Notes: a model not told the origin generated them from the sequence alone. DNA of 23,510 nt from CAIKKG01 sp037444725 (GCA_037444725.1 JBBILW010000010.1:1-23510), one strand, 5' to 3'; counted from the first letter of the stretch, positions 15,496 through 22,000 are shown. A program made the numbers and translations.

Positions 15496-16176
15496 TTACC
15501 TCTTCGGTTTCGGCGTTCTGAAGGACTCAATCTCCTCACGCGTCGTGCCGATGTCGTCGAGCATCAAGTTGCCCCGTGAGAGCTCGCCGAGCAGGTAGTC
15601 GACGTAGTCGTCTGCATGCGTGGTGCCGCTGCGCAGAAGCCGAAGCACTTTCTCCGCTTCCCGTTTGCTGCGTGTGTGACTTGAGTTCAGCAGTGCAGCG
15701 ACCTGCTTCTCGTTCATGCCGATGTCCTCGAGCGTGAGTCCGCCTTTCTTGAGCTCCTCACGCATCATTGCTTCGCTCTCCCTGTTGTGTGAGAGTATCG
15801 GACTGCGCAGCTCGCCGAGGTAGAGTAGCGCTGCGGTCTTACAGCCCTTCACGCGCAGTCGCTCCAATTCTTCTTCGCTTGATCCGAGCGTTTCGAGCGT
15901 GAAGTTTCCACCCTTCATTGCTATGCGCAGATATACGATGGTCTTTTCGTACAGGTAGGAGCCATGACGCAGGGCTTCGAGAAACACCATCGCGTCTCTC
16001 TTGAACCCGTTCACGAGAATCGCCTTGAGTTCCTCCTCGTCGGTACCGATGTCGTGAAGCGTGAATCCGCCCGTCTCGCACGAGATTCGCAGGCACCTCA
16101 GGAAGTATTCATACAGCGCCGCTCCATTGCGCAACTGCCTCAAGATGCGCCTCGCCTTATCTTTTTCCTCTTCCAT
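15496..16176 (-). CDS. Helical-repeat protein, four copies of the 'LEDIGT' repeat, unknown function
   Basis: I do not recognise this 226-residue protein as any named family. It consists of four tandem units of about 50 residues (roughly 7-54, 59-108, 113-164, 171-221). Each unit has a first helix of the type 'A..LL..LR.G', a second helix with Tyr ('YE..F..LR'), and an end motif G-G/N-hydrophobic-T-L-x-D/E-I-G-T followed by an acidic 'EEEL..L' helix. The four end motifs read LHDIGT, LETLGS, LEDIGM and LDDIGT. There is no signal peptide or membrane segment, so it should be cytoplasmic. A strong AAAGGGG ribosome site (16183-16189) lies 6 bases before the ATG. Smaller relatives are at 16285-16548, 16725-17063 and 22001-22300. 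The Ser/Asp-capped helices suggest a scaffold or interaction role. Confidence 0.85.
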   Translation of the reverse strand: MEEEKDKARRILRQLRNGAALYEYFLRCLRISCETGGFTLHDIGTDEEELKAILVNGFKRDAMVFLEALRHGSYLYEKTIVYLRIAMKGGNFTLETLGSSEEELERLRVKGCKTAALLYLGELRSPILSHNRESEAMMREELKKGGLTLEDIGMNEKQVAALLNSSHTRSKREAEKVLRLLRSGTTHADDYVDYLLGELSRGNLMLDDIGTTREEIESFRTPKPKR

Positions 16177-16206
16177 GACTTACCCCTTTCACGTTGTGGG
16201 TCTACA

Positions 16207-16220
16207 AATTGCTGGCATTA
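16207..16220. repeat. 14-base motif shared with 17130-17143
   Basis: The plus strand reads AATTGCTGGCATTA, matching AATTACTGGCATTA at 17130-17143 in 13 of 14 positions. Both copies lie in promoter regions of LEDIGT-repeat genes, but at different places: here next to the -10, there overlapping the -35. It may be a shared operator or a duplication remnant. Confidence 0.4.
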
Positions 16221-16248
16221 GAGTACAATAGAAAATGATTTAGGTCAA
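16220..16248 (-). promoter_or_regulatory. Promoter of the four-repeat gene
   Basis: The minus strand reads TTGACC (16243-16248), 17 bases, TACTCT (16220-16225). The -35 is strong and the -10 weak. The leader to the ATG at 16176 is about 37 bases. The -35 begins one base after the terminator T-tract of the preceding gene. Confidence 0.5.
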
Positions 16249-16249
16249 T

Positions 16250-16278
16250 AAAAACCCCGAATGATTCCATTCGGGGTT
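16250..16278 (-). terminator. Intrinsic terminator of the one-repeat gene
   Basis: On the minus strand AACCCCGAATG (16278-16268) pairs perfectly with CATTCGGGGTT (16263-16253) around a 4-base loop, ending in five T. It starts 6 bases after the stop codon. Confidence 0.9.
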
Positions 16279-16284
16279 GAGTCT

Positions 16285-16548
16285 TCAATCGCGGTCGAGG
16301 CCGCCCGCATAACACTTCAGCACTTCCACTTCTTCGCGTGTGCCGATGTCTTCGGGCTTCAGCCTTGCCGCTGCAAGCTCCCGCATGATGAGCCGTGCGA
16401 TTCCCCGGCAGCTCGTTTCCGAGAGCTGCCCCCTATCCTCGACGAGGCTCTTGAGCGACATTCTTGCGTTCGCCGCGCTGAGGCTGCGCTGTGTACGCTT
16501 TACAACCGAACTGGAGAGCAGCGCGAATGCGGTTCCGATGAGTCCCAT
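16285..16548 (-). CDS. Small protein with one 'EDIGT' repeat, unknown function
   Basis: An 87-residue protein, not recognised. The C-terminal half (about 44-80) is one repeat of the family next door: 'GIARLIMRELAAARLKPEDIG' continuing into T-R-E-E-V-E-V-L. The N-terminal half is different: a short hydrophobic stretch (2-15) then a basic segment 'VVKRTQRS', so it could touch the membrane. The frame extends further upstream to an ATG at 16635, but that codon lies within the -35 of the promoter (16626-16631) and cannot be on the transcript. The ATG at 16548 has an AGAAGGG ribosome site 7 bases upstream, which decides the start. It has its own promoter and terminator. Confidence 0.7.
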   Translation of the reverse strand: MGLIGTAFALLSSSVVKRTQRSLSAANARMSLKSLVEDRGQLSETSCRGIARLIMRELAAARLKPEDIGTREEVEVLKCYAGGLDRD

Positions 16549-16602
16549 ATGCAAACCCTTCTTTCCGGAAGAATTATGCGTTTGTAGTGAATAGCTGTAC
16601 TC

Positions 16603-16631
16603 AAAATACGTCGCGTATTGAAGACCGTCAA
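16603..16631 (-). promoter_or_regulatory. Promoter of the one-repeat gene
   Basis: The minus strand reads TTGACG (16626-16631), 17 bases, TATTTT (16603-16608). The leader to the ATG at 16548 is about 50 bases. Confidence 0.55.
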
Positions 16632-16666
16632 TCATGTGGGCGCTGCGTGATGCGCAAAAAAAATTT

Positions 16667-16705
16667 TAAAAAAATGAGTCTCAACGATGCGTTGTTGAGA
16701 CTCAT
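16667..16705 (-). terminator. Intrinsic terminator of the two-repeat gene
   Basis: On the minus strand ATGAGTCTCAAC (16705-16694) pairs perfectly over 12 bases with GTTGAGACTCAT (16685-16674) around an 8-base loop, followed by a run of T. It starts 19 bases past the stop. Confidence 0.9.
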
Positions 16706-16724
16706 GTGCGTGGCGCGAGGCCTG

Positions 16725-17063
16725 TTACGCGAGCGCGCCGAGCATGGCTCCGATGGACCAGTGCTCCTTGCCGAAGCTCTCCAGCGTGAACCCGCCCTTC
16801 CGAAGCTCGAGGCGCATTCTCTGGAGATGCGCCGGGCGCCTCTCGGTGTCCTCGTGCGCCGCGCGGAGCCACATGAGAGCGCTCTTCTTGTGGTTCTGCG
16901 GCAGGAGCGACTTCACGGCTGCGTAGTCGGTCCCGAGATCGCGGAGGCTCAAGCCGCCGCCATGGAGCTCCCTCACGAGGGAGCCGAGATACGGCTTGTA
17001 ACGCGGCGTTCCACGGCGCAGCTCCTTGAGCAACTCCGCGGCGATTTCCTTGTGTTCGGACAT
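16725..17063 (-). CDS. Small helical protein with two 'LEDIGT'-type repeats, unknown function
   Basis: A 112-residue cytoplasmic protein of the same unrecognised family. Repeat one (about 6-55) reads 'AAELLKELRRGT', then 'Y..YLGSLVREL', then 'GGGLSLRDLGTD'. Repeat two (about 58-110) ends in 'LELRKGGFTLESFG'. An upstream in-frame ATG at 17141 would add 26 residues, but the -35 (17126-17131) and -10 (about 17103-17108) lie downstream of that codon, so it is not transcribed. The ATG at 17063 has an AAAGG ribosome site 6 bases upstream. Base composition is high in G+C (42 of 60 in 16801-16860 by hand count). It is a monocistronic unit between the CAP gene and its one-repeat relative. Confidence 0.8.
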   Translation of the reverse strand: MSEHKEIAAELLKELRRGTPRYKPYLGSLVRELHGGGLSLRDLGTDYAAVKSLLPQNHKKSALMWLRAAHEDTERRPAHLQRMRLELRKGGFTLESFGKEHWSIGAMLGALA

Positions 17064-17102
17064 TCCTTGCCTTTCTTTGCAGTTGGAAATGATGCGACCT
17101 AC

Positions 17103-17131
17103 ATATAAACACATTACTGCCACAATGTCAA
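17103..17131 (-). promoter_or_regulatory. Promoter of the two-repeat gene
   Basis: The minus strand reads a perfect TTGACA (17126-17131), 17 bases, then TTATAT (17103-17108) preceded by TGT as an extended -10; shifting by one gives TATATG. The leader to the ATG at 17063 is about 34 bases. Confidence 0.6.
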
Positions 17132-17143
17132 TTACTGGCATTA
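17130..17143. repeat. 14-base motif shared with 16207-16220
   Basis: The plus strand reads AATTACTGGCATTA. It overlaps the last two bases of the -35 element of the two-repeat gene, so a protein bound here would be expected to affect that promoter. Confidence 0.4.
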
Positions 17144-17146
17144 ATT

Positions 17147-17178
17147 AAAAAAGACTCCGACCGTTAATTGTCGGAGCC
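17147..17178 (-). terminator. Intrinsic terminator of the CAP-domain gene
   Basis: On the minus strand CTCCGAC (17176-17170) pairs with GTCGGAG (17161-17155) around an 8-base loop, then CTTTTTT. It lies about 30 bases past the stop. Confidence 0.8.
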
Positions 17179-17209
17179 TGTGAGCGGAGTTGGATGCGGA
17201 TTAATGCTA

Positions 17210-18229
17210 CTAAAACAACTTCATTTGTGAGAAGACAAGGTAGTGATTGAGCGCGATAGCCGAGGAAATCACGACAATCATGAGTACGCCGTTTGCAATA
17301 AGATGCGGGTGTTGAATACGGATTGCGATGCCTACTTTCAACGCAAGCGCCACGCTTATAAGTATGAGTAAGACGATGAAGATGCTATTAATCGTCCTTC
17401 TCGGTGAGGACAAAGTTTCTTTCGTAAACTGCAATACGGCAGAATCATTTTTCGAGGAAGCGATGATGGTGGTTGTGGGCGTTGATGTCGTTTCTTTTTG
17501 CGTTACTGAAGGCGCATGAACGGTTGTTGTTGCAATCTCAACCGCATCAACGTTTTGCGTGTTCGCTCCCAATACGGCGAGCGTCGAACTCGTTTTGCTC
17601 GCTTCCGATTTTACCACGGGTGCGACGGCCGTGCTTGTGGCAGCGGGAGCTGTCTCGGCCGCTTTTGCGGGCGGTCTTCCGAACATTTGGACCACGAATG
17701 TGGTTTCTTTGCCTTCGTACTCGCCTGTCGCGATGCCAATGCCGATTTCCGTGAAGCGTGCATCAAGAATATTCGCTCGGTGCTTCTCCGAATTCATCCA
17801 TGCGGTTACCGCATCTTTCGAATCGGTGAAATTGATAGCCAAATTTTCTCCTGCAAAGGAATAAGTGTAGCCCGCCTTCTCCATCCAGTACCATGGCGTG
17901 ATGTTGCCGGGACTCATGTGCGCAAAATAATGTTTTGCCGCCATATCGTCCGCTTTCATTTGCGCGGCCCTTGTCAGCGCATCATTCGGTGTGAGCGCGG
18001 TGAGAAAATCGCTTACGCGATTATTGTTCGTTTCGGTTACCAAAACGGAGTTAAGAATCGTCGCAAAGAAATCCGAGTGCGGTGCGATAAAGAATGTTTG
18101 CGTTAAAAACCCGACTTCGATGAGCGTAATGGCAACAAGTACCATGCTCATTGTTTCTTTCCGCAAAAAATGCGGCTTATGCTCGTTTTCCTGATGAGGA
18201 ATAAAGTATTTCTTAAACCACGCTCGCAT
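17210..18229 (-). CDS. Membrane-anchored CAP/SCP-domain protein
   Basis: A 339-residue envelope protein. A basic N-terminus precedes a membrane helix (about 28-49). An extracellular CAP (SCP/PR-1-like) domain follows (about 62-184) with 'HYFAHMSPGN' (H104), 'FAGENLA' (E128), 'AWMNSEKHRANIL' (H150) and 'FTEIGIGI' (E161), so the two-His/two-Glu cavity is complete. Then come a Thr/Ala/Ser-rich linker (about 186-280) and two C-terminal membrane helices (about 287-310 and 315-334). The frame runs further upstream to a TTG at 18307, but a strong promoter lies between, and the ATG at 18229 sits 9 bases after a perfect TATAAT; the TTG is rejected. Bacterial CAP domains are poorly understood; wall or lipid binding is often proposed. 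It is downstream of the giant surface protein but separated by a terminator. Confidence 0.87.
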   Translation of the reverse strand: MRAWFKKYFIPHQENEHKPHFLRKETMSMVLVAITLIEVGFLTQTFFIAPHSDFFATILNSVLVTETNNNRVSDFLTALTPNDALTRAAQMKADDMAAKHYFAHMSPGNITPWYWMEKAGYTYSFAGENLAINFTDSKDAVTAWMNSEKHRANILDARFTEIGIGIATGEYEGKETTFVVQMFGRPPAKAAETAPAATSTAVAPVVKSEASKTSSTLAVLGANTQNVDAVEIATTTVHAPSVTQKETTSTPTTTIIASSKNDSAVLQFTKETLSSPRRTINSIFIVLLILISVALALKVGIAIRIQHPHLIANGVLMIVVISSAIALNHYLVFSQMKLF

Positions 18230-18238
18230 AATGGAGAA

Positions 18239-18267
18239 ATTATATAACAAATTGAACAAAAAAGCAA
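18239..18267 (-). promoter_or_regulatory. Promoter of the CAP-domain gene, near-leaderless
   Basis: The minus strand reads TTGCTT (18262-18267), 17 bases, TATAAT (18239-18244; perfect). Nine bases separate the -10 from the ATG, so the leader is 0-3 bases. The -35 overlaps the descending stem and T-tract of the terminator of the gene before it. Confidence 0.65.
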
Positions 18268-18289
18268 TCCTGTGGAGGGCTGCTTTTTT
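18258..18289 (-). terminator. Terminator of the surface-protein gene, possibly bidirectional
   Basis: AAAAAAGCA (18258-18266) and TGCTTTTTT (18281-18289) form a 9-base stem with an inner CCT/AGG pairing. T-runs on both strands would allow termination either way. Confidence 0.75.
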
Positions 18290-18292
18290 GAA

Positions 18293-18311
18293 ATAATTGA
18301 GTCTCAATTAT
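18293..18311. repeat. 19-base palindrome between stop codon and terminator
   Basis: ATAATTGAG and CTCAATTAT are perfect inverted arms around a single central T, 4 bases after the surface-protein stop. It may extend the terminator structure or be a protein-binding site. Confidence 0.5.
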
Positions 18312-18315
18312 CGTG

Positions 18316-21300
18316 TTACGGAAGTTCCGGCGCAGGAAGTCCGAGATCCGGGCACTTCAACATGTTTATCCTCCACTTCGTCATCTTGTACACGTTGCCC
18401 GTTGCCGTTTTGTCGTCTTTCAAGCCATACGCGACCCAAGGTTTCAAAACCGCATCGGAGTGCGCCAACTGGAATTGTTTTACCGCTGATTCTGTCATGA
18501 GTCCGTAATTGCCCGTGAGCGGAATCTTCAATCCGAGTGTCTCATTCAAGAATTGCTGAAGTTTTTTAACGTCATCAGCATCATTTTTTGCTTTGCGGCT
18601 CATGAAACTGTTAATGTACGTTCCGCATTGCGTGCTCGCACCAAGGACTTGGCCAGCGGTCGTGGTCGCCGTCGTAGTTGCATTGCCGCTTCCTTCCTGC
18701 GTGCTTGTGCTTGCAATCTCACCTGCTTCCGTACTGGTGCCGAGAACCTGGCCTCCGCCAACAGGAGGCGTCCAAATCCTTCCATCGAATCCTCCGCCGC
18801 CTCCGCCGGTTGTGGGAGGAGTTGTGGCGATATCATTATTCGTTATCGTGCATGTTGCGCTTTCGCCGGCGCCAAGCTCAATATTCTTACATCCGTCGTA
18901 GCTTGTTTCATACCCCGCCGCAGGCGTTTCCGTGACGGTGTAGACTCCTCTCGTCAGCGCGAGACGGCCTTCTCCCGTCAGATTATTCTCACCGGTTACC
19001 ACGAACGAAACGGGTTCTCCGTCATCAATCGCGAATGAGAAGTCCGACGCGATTTTTGTCCCGCCGTTGTCGTTCACGACTACCTTTTTCACAATGAGCA
19101 CCGCATGATTGGTGTTTTCAAATGTACACGTAAGATTGTGACCGCTTTCGACGTATACATCTACCCCATTCTCGGTGCTGGTTCCGGCATTCATATCACC
19201 ATCGGTACATGTCGCGCTCACAAAGTTCCAGCCTTCTTGCGTCTCTTCGGTGATGCGATACGCGCCCGCATCCATCGTTACCTCCTCTGAAGTTACCGGG
19301 TTTTCCGCCTCCGATGTTGAGAGGTCATACACATTATATCTGTTTTCCGTTCTTCCCGTTCCGTTGATTTCGAAATTAAACGTGCCCCACCCTCCATCGG
19401 AATGTTTTACGATTTTCAACGTTCCCGACATGTCATTATGCGTGATTTCGCATGTCGCATTCTGGCCCGCGGTCAGCGTAATTTCATTGCCGTTTAACAC
19501 TCCTCCGCTGCATGTCCATGCGGTGCCGGTATATCCCGAAGGTCCGCCCCATGCTGATAACGTGTATGTGCCCGCTTTAAATGTTCCATCGCTCGTTACT
19601 GTAGGACCAGCCCCTTCTAATTTGCCCGCATCTTCACCATTTGCTTCGAGCGTCCATGCTGAAGCTTCGGTAGTGCCGCCGTTATCGTTAATTACGTGGT
19701 TAATAAGCGTGAGCGTGGGTGCTACATCGTTATTTTTAACTGTGCAGACGTATGACTGCCCTGCGGCGAGGGTTACTTGTCCTCCCGTTGTTTCTTCACC
19801 GTCCGTGCAGCTTATGCTTGTCTCCGTATATCCGTCTTTCGCCACCTCGCTTACTACGTATGTGTTGGGGTCAAGTTGATTTGCTGCTCCGCTCTGTACA
19901 TCAATCGACACGTCCGGCGATGCGGTTAGACGCAGCGTGAAGTCGCCTGGTTTTGCGCTGCCGCCGTTATCGTTCGTAACGTCCTTTATAACGGTAATTG
20001 CTCCCTTTCCCGGTTCCAAATCATTGTTTGTCACCGTGCAGGTTGCCGAGCCGTTTGATGCCATCTCACCCGAGCAGCCATCCGTGAATGAGCTTGAATA
20101 ACCTGTGGGCCCTCCTGCGGCTTCAGTCACGCTGTAGCGGCCGGGATACATTGTTACGGTCGTTCCCGTTTCGCTTCCTGCGAATGAGTTATTCGGTGCA
20201 ACGTTCGTTCCCGCAACTTCCATCGTGAAACTGCCTGGCAGCGCGGTGCCAACGCCATAGTGATTTACCACATTCTTAATTACGGTCAGATTGCCCGTTT
20301 TTTGCCCGTTTTCGAAAGTGACTTGCGCATTTTCGCCCGCTTCGATTGTTACTTGCGCACCAAGCATGTCCGGGTTGACGTCGGGAGTAGCGGAAACTGC
20401 GTCATAATTTACATCCGTGTCTTCCGTAATCGTGTATGTGCCCGGCAAAAGATTATCAAATGTTGCATTCGAGTTTGTGCTGACATCCTTCGTCGTTTCT
20501 CCATTCAAGCGCACGGTGAAAGGATGCGTGTCGGTCGTTGTCGCTTCTTTGCCTGGAGTCAAAACCGTTTTCGCTACGGTTATTGAGCCGCGCTTCGTGT
20601 TCGTAAAGGTACACGAAACATCCGCGCCAAGCGGAATCTGTATTCCCGTCACCGCATTCCCAGAATATGAAGAAGAGCCATCGGTGCAGCTTGCAGAGTT
20701 TATATCCCATCCCGTCTGCGACGTTTCGGTTACTGAATACGTCCCTGCGCGCATTTCAATCGGATCCGTGGAACCACTGCCGTCGGTAGTTCTCACGGAG
20801 TGTTCAGACGATGCGGTGCCGCTTATCGTGAATTCAAACGCGCCGTTACCACCCACAGTAGTTTTGTTGATGGTTAAATGCGCCGGCTTGTCGTCATTCG
20901 TAATGGTGCACGACTTATTTTCGCCTGCCGCAATTGTAATACTGCCGTTTGCGTCACAATCGCCACTGAACGTTGCCGCATAATTCGCATCACCTGTTTC
21001 ACTTACCGTGTAGGTGCCCGCAGTGAACTCTTTTGATGTGCCCGAAACCACAGATGTCGTCCCTACTTTCAGCGGAAAATCAGCAACTGTTTTCGTGCCG
21101 CCGTTGTCGTTTACTACGACTTTGGTGACGGTGATAGTGCCGGTTGTGGGGACGGTGTACGTTACCGCCAGAGTTATCGTGTCCACATAGAGGTCTCGAT
21201 TGTGGCTGCCATCATCGTTGCGGACAGACAAAATAAGCCCAAATGAAGCGTCGTTTATCTGTGCCGGCGTCCAAGATGTACTCCACGTGTCTGTGGATGC

Positions 21301-21759
21301 CCCATATGACATTGATGAATCGCTGCCGGTTGGCCAGGATGAAGTTTTTGCTTTATCGGAGGATGTAGCGACAGCTCCCGAGGCGCTGGTTACTAAGCGT
21401 ACTTCGTTATCATAAATATTCGAGCCGGAAGATTGCCGCTCAATTGTCGCAGTAATGCCTTTTATCGTCGCATTAGAAGGTATTACAAAACCAAATCCGC
21501 TTGCTTTGAGGTAATTGGAGGTTTCTCCATGCTTGAAACTGTGAAGTTTCGCGTCATGGTTATCCGATGAGTAAATAAGGTCGGTATCAGTCCAATCAGC
21601 CCAACCATGGTCTTTTTCAATATTTGCGCCGACAGTGGGATATTTGATCGCGCCTGATGGTGTTGCAGCCGCGACGACAGCTGAAGCTTTAAAAACGTTT
21701 GAAAAAGTGAGTGTAAAAACAAGAACCGGCACGAGTACCGAGGAAACATTTTTTTTCAT
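18316..21759 (-). CDS. Giant secreted surface protein with eight prealbumin-like (CnaB/SpaA-type) repeats and peptidoglycan-binding C-terminus
   Basis: A 1147-residue exported protein, probably an adhesin or stalk. Layout: signal peptide (1 to about 32); a beta-sandwich N-terminal domain (about 36-203); eight repeats of about 75-105 residues (about 205-976); a Gly/Thr/Ser linker (about 978-1040); a C-terminal domain bounded by C1045 and C1136 with a PG_binding_1-like core ('DVKKLQQFLNETLG', 'LTGNYGLMTESAVKQFQ') that should hold it on the wall. Most repeats open with 'TVxKxVxNDNGG', have 'GTYTVxE' in the middle and close with 'CTITNND'. Seven carry Lys, Glu and Asn at the positions expected for an intramolecular isopeptide bond, and seven carry a Cys pair. 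The ATG at 21759 is chosen because it starts the signal peptide; an upstream TTG at 21804 is unlikely. No Shine-Dalgarno is seen. It is a single-gene unit. Confidence 0.88.
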   Translation of the reverse strand: MKKNVSSVLVPVLVFTLTFSNVFKASAVVAAATPSGAIKYPTVGANIEKDHGWADWTDTDLIYSSDNHDAKLHSFKHGETSNYLKASGFGFVIPSNATIKGITATIERQSSGSNIYDNEVRLVTSASGAVATSSDKAKTSSWPTGSDSSMSYGASTDTWSTSWTPAQINDASFGLILSVRNDDGSHNRDLYVDTITLAVTYTVPTTGTITVTKVVVNDNGGTKTVADFPLKVGTTSVVSGTSKEFTAGTYTVSETGDANYAATFSGDCDANGSITIAAGENKSCTITNDDKPAHLTINKTTVGGNGAFEFTISGTASSEHSVRTTDGSGSTDPIEMRAGTYSVTETSQTGWDINSASCTDGSSSYSGNAVTGIQIPLGADVSCTFTNTKRGSITVAKTVLTPGKEATTTDTHPFTVRLNGETTKDVSTNSNATFDNLLPGTYTITEDTDVNYDAVSATPDVNPDMLGAQVTIEAGENAQVTFENGQKTGNLTVIKNVVNHYGVGTALPGSFTMEVAGTNVAPNNSFAGSETGTTVTMYPGRYSVTEAAGGPTGYSSSFTDGCSGEMASNGSATCTVTNNDLEPGKGAITVIKDVTNDNGGSAKPGDFTLRLTASPDVSIDVQSGAANQLDPNTYVVSEVAKDGYTETSISCTDGEETTGGQVTLAAGQSYVCTVKNNDVAPTLTLINHVINDNGGTTEASAWTLEANGEDAGKLEGAGPTVTSDGTFKAGTYTLSAWGGPSGYTGTAWTCSGGVLNGNEITLTAGQNATCEITHNDMSGTLKIVKHSDGGWGTFNFEINGTGRTENRYNVYDLSTSEAENPVTSEEVTMDAGAYRITEETQEGWNFVSATCTDGDMNAGTSTENGVDVYVESGHNLTCTFENTNHAVLIVKKVVVNDNGGTKIASDFSFAIDDGEPVSFVVTGENNLTGEGRLALTRGVYTVTETPAAGYETSYDGCKNIELGAGESATCTITNNDIATTPPTTGGGGGGFDGRIWTPPVGGGQVLGTSTEAGEIASTSTQEGSGNATTTATTTAGQVLGASTQCGTYINSFMSRKAKNDADDVKKLQQFLNETLGLKIPLTGNYGLMTESAVKQFQLAHSDAVLKPWVAYGLKDDKTATGNVYKMTKWRINMLKCPDLGLPAPELP
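18832..21147 (-). repeat. Eight tandem prealbumin-like domains inside the surface protein
   Basis: Residues for Lys/Glu/Asn by repeat: 213/254/288; 299/345/387; 397/446/484; 495/546/578; 592/638/676; repeat six has Asn687/Ala736/His774 instead; 785/838/882; 892/944/974. Cys pairs: 268-284, 358-383, none in repeat three, 562-574, 651-672, 750-770, 851-878, 957-970. The copies are well diverged, so they are old duplications rather than recent tandem expansion. Confidence 0.85.
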
Positions 21760-21829
21760 TTTATTTTTTAATGTTATGCGAGTGCTCCGCGCGATACCGA
21801 CCAAGCTCGCTTACGTTTCGCTCCGCATG

Positions 21830-21852
21830 TTTTAGATTGTTCGAATCTAAAA
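21830..21852 (-). promoter_or_regulatory. Hairpin in the 5' leader of the surface-protein gene
   Basis: TTTTAGATT (21830-21838) and AATCTAAAA (21844-21852) are perfect 9-base inverted arms around a 5-base loop. It lies inside the predicted leader of about 105 bases, roughly 70 bases before the ATG. No riboswitch family is recognised. The rest of the 192-base interval up to the preceding terminator holds only the promoter. Confidence 0.45.
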
Positions 21853-21870
21853 TATTTTTGTACCTTCTCA

Positions 21871-21899
21871 TTCATAGCTCCGCTGTATCTACATGTCAA
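21871..21899 (-). promoter_or_regulatory. Promoter of the surface-protein gene
   Basis: The minus strand reads a perfect TTGACA (21894-21899), 17 bases, TATGAA (21871-21876). A second TTGACA lies at 21942-21947, next to the preceding terminator, but has no good -10 at the right distance. Confidence 0.55.
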
Positions 21900-21946
21900 T
21901 CTGTGCATATTCACACATAGAAGACTAATTTAATTTAAAAGTGTCA

Positions 21947-21979
21947 ATGAAAAACCCCAACGGTGTTGTGTTGGGGTTT
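21947..21979 (-). terminator. Intrinsic terminator of the 99-residue gene
   Basis: On the minus strand AAACCCCAAC (21979-21970) pairs with GTTGGGGTTT (21961-21952) over ten bases around an 8-base loop, followed by more T. It starts 21 bases past the TAA. Confidence 0.9.
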
Positions 21980-22000
21980 GCGAATTGTTGCGGTGCCGTG

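Noticed and set aside
16549..16635. 29-residue extension of the one-repeat protein from an ATG at 16635
   Set aside because: The ATG abuts the -35 of the gene's own promoter; the ATG at 16548 has an AGAAGGG site.
17064..17141. 26-residue extension of the two-repeat protein from an ATG at 17141
   Set aside because: The promoter lies inside the extension, so the codon would not be transcribed; the downstream ATG has a Shine-Dalgarno.
18230..18307. 26-residue N-terminal extension of the CAP protein from a TTG
   Set aside because: The extension crosses the -35, the -10 and the preceding terminator; the ATG at 18229 right after a perfect -10 is a better start.
19175..19879. 234-codon plus-strand frame inside the surface-protein gene
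   Set aside because: Pro/Ser/Val-rich antisense of the Thr/Gly-rich repeats; no start signal or domain.
18832..21147. Recent tandem duplication or assembly artefact in the repeat domains
   Set aside because: The eight domains differ widely in sequence and length, so they are old paralogous domains rather than collapsed or expanded DNA repeats.
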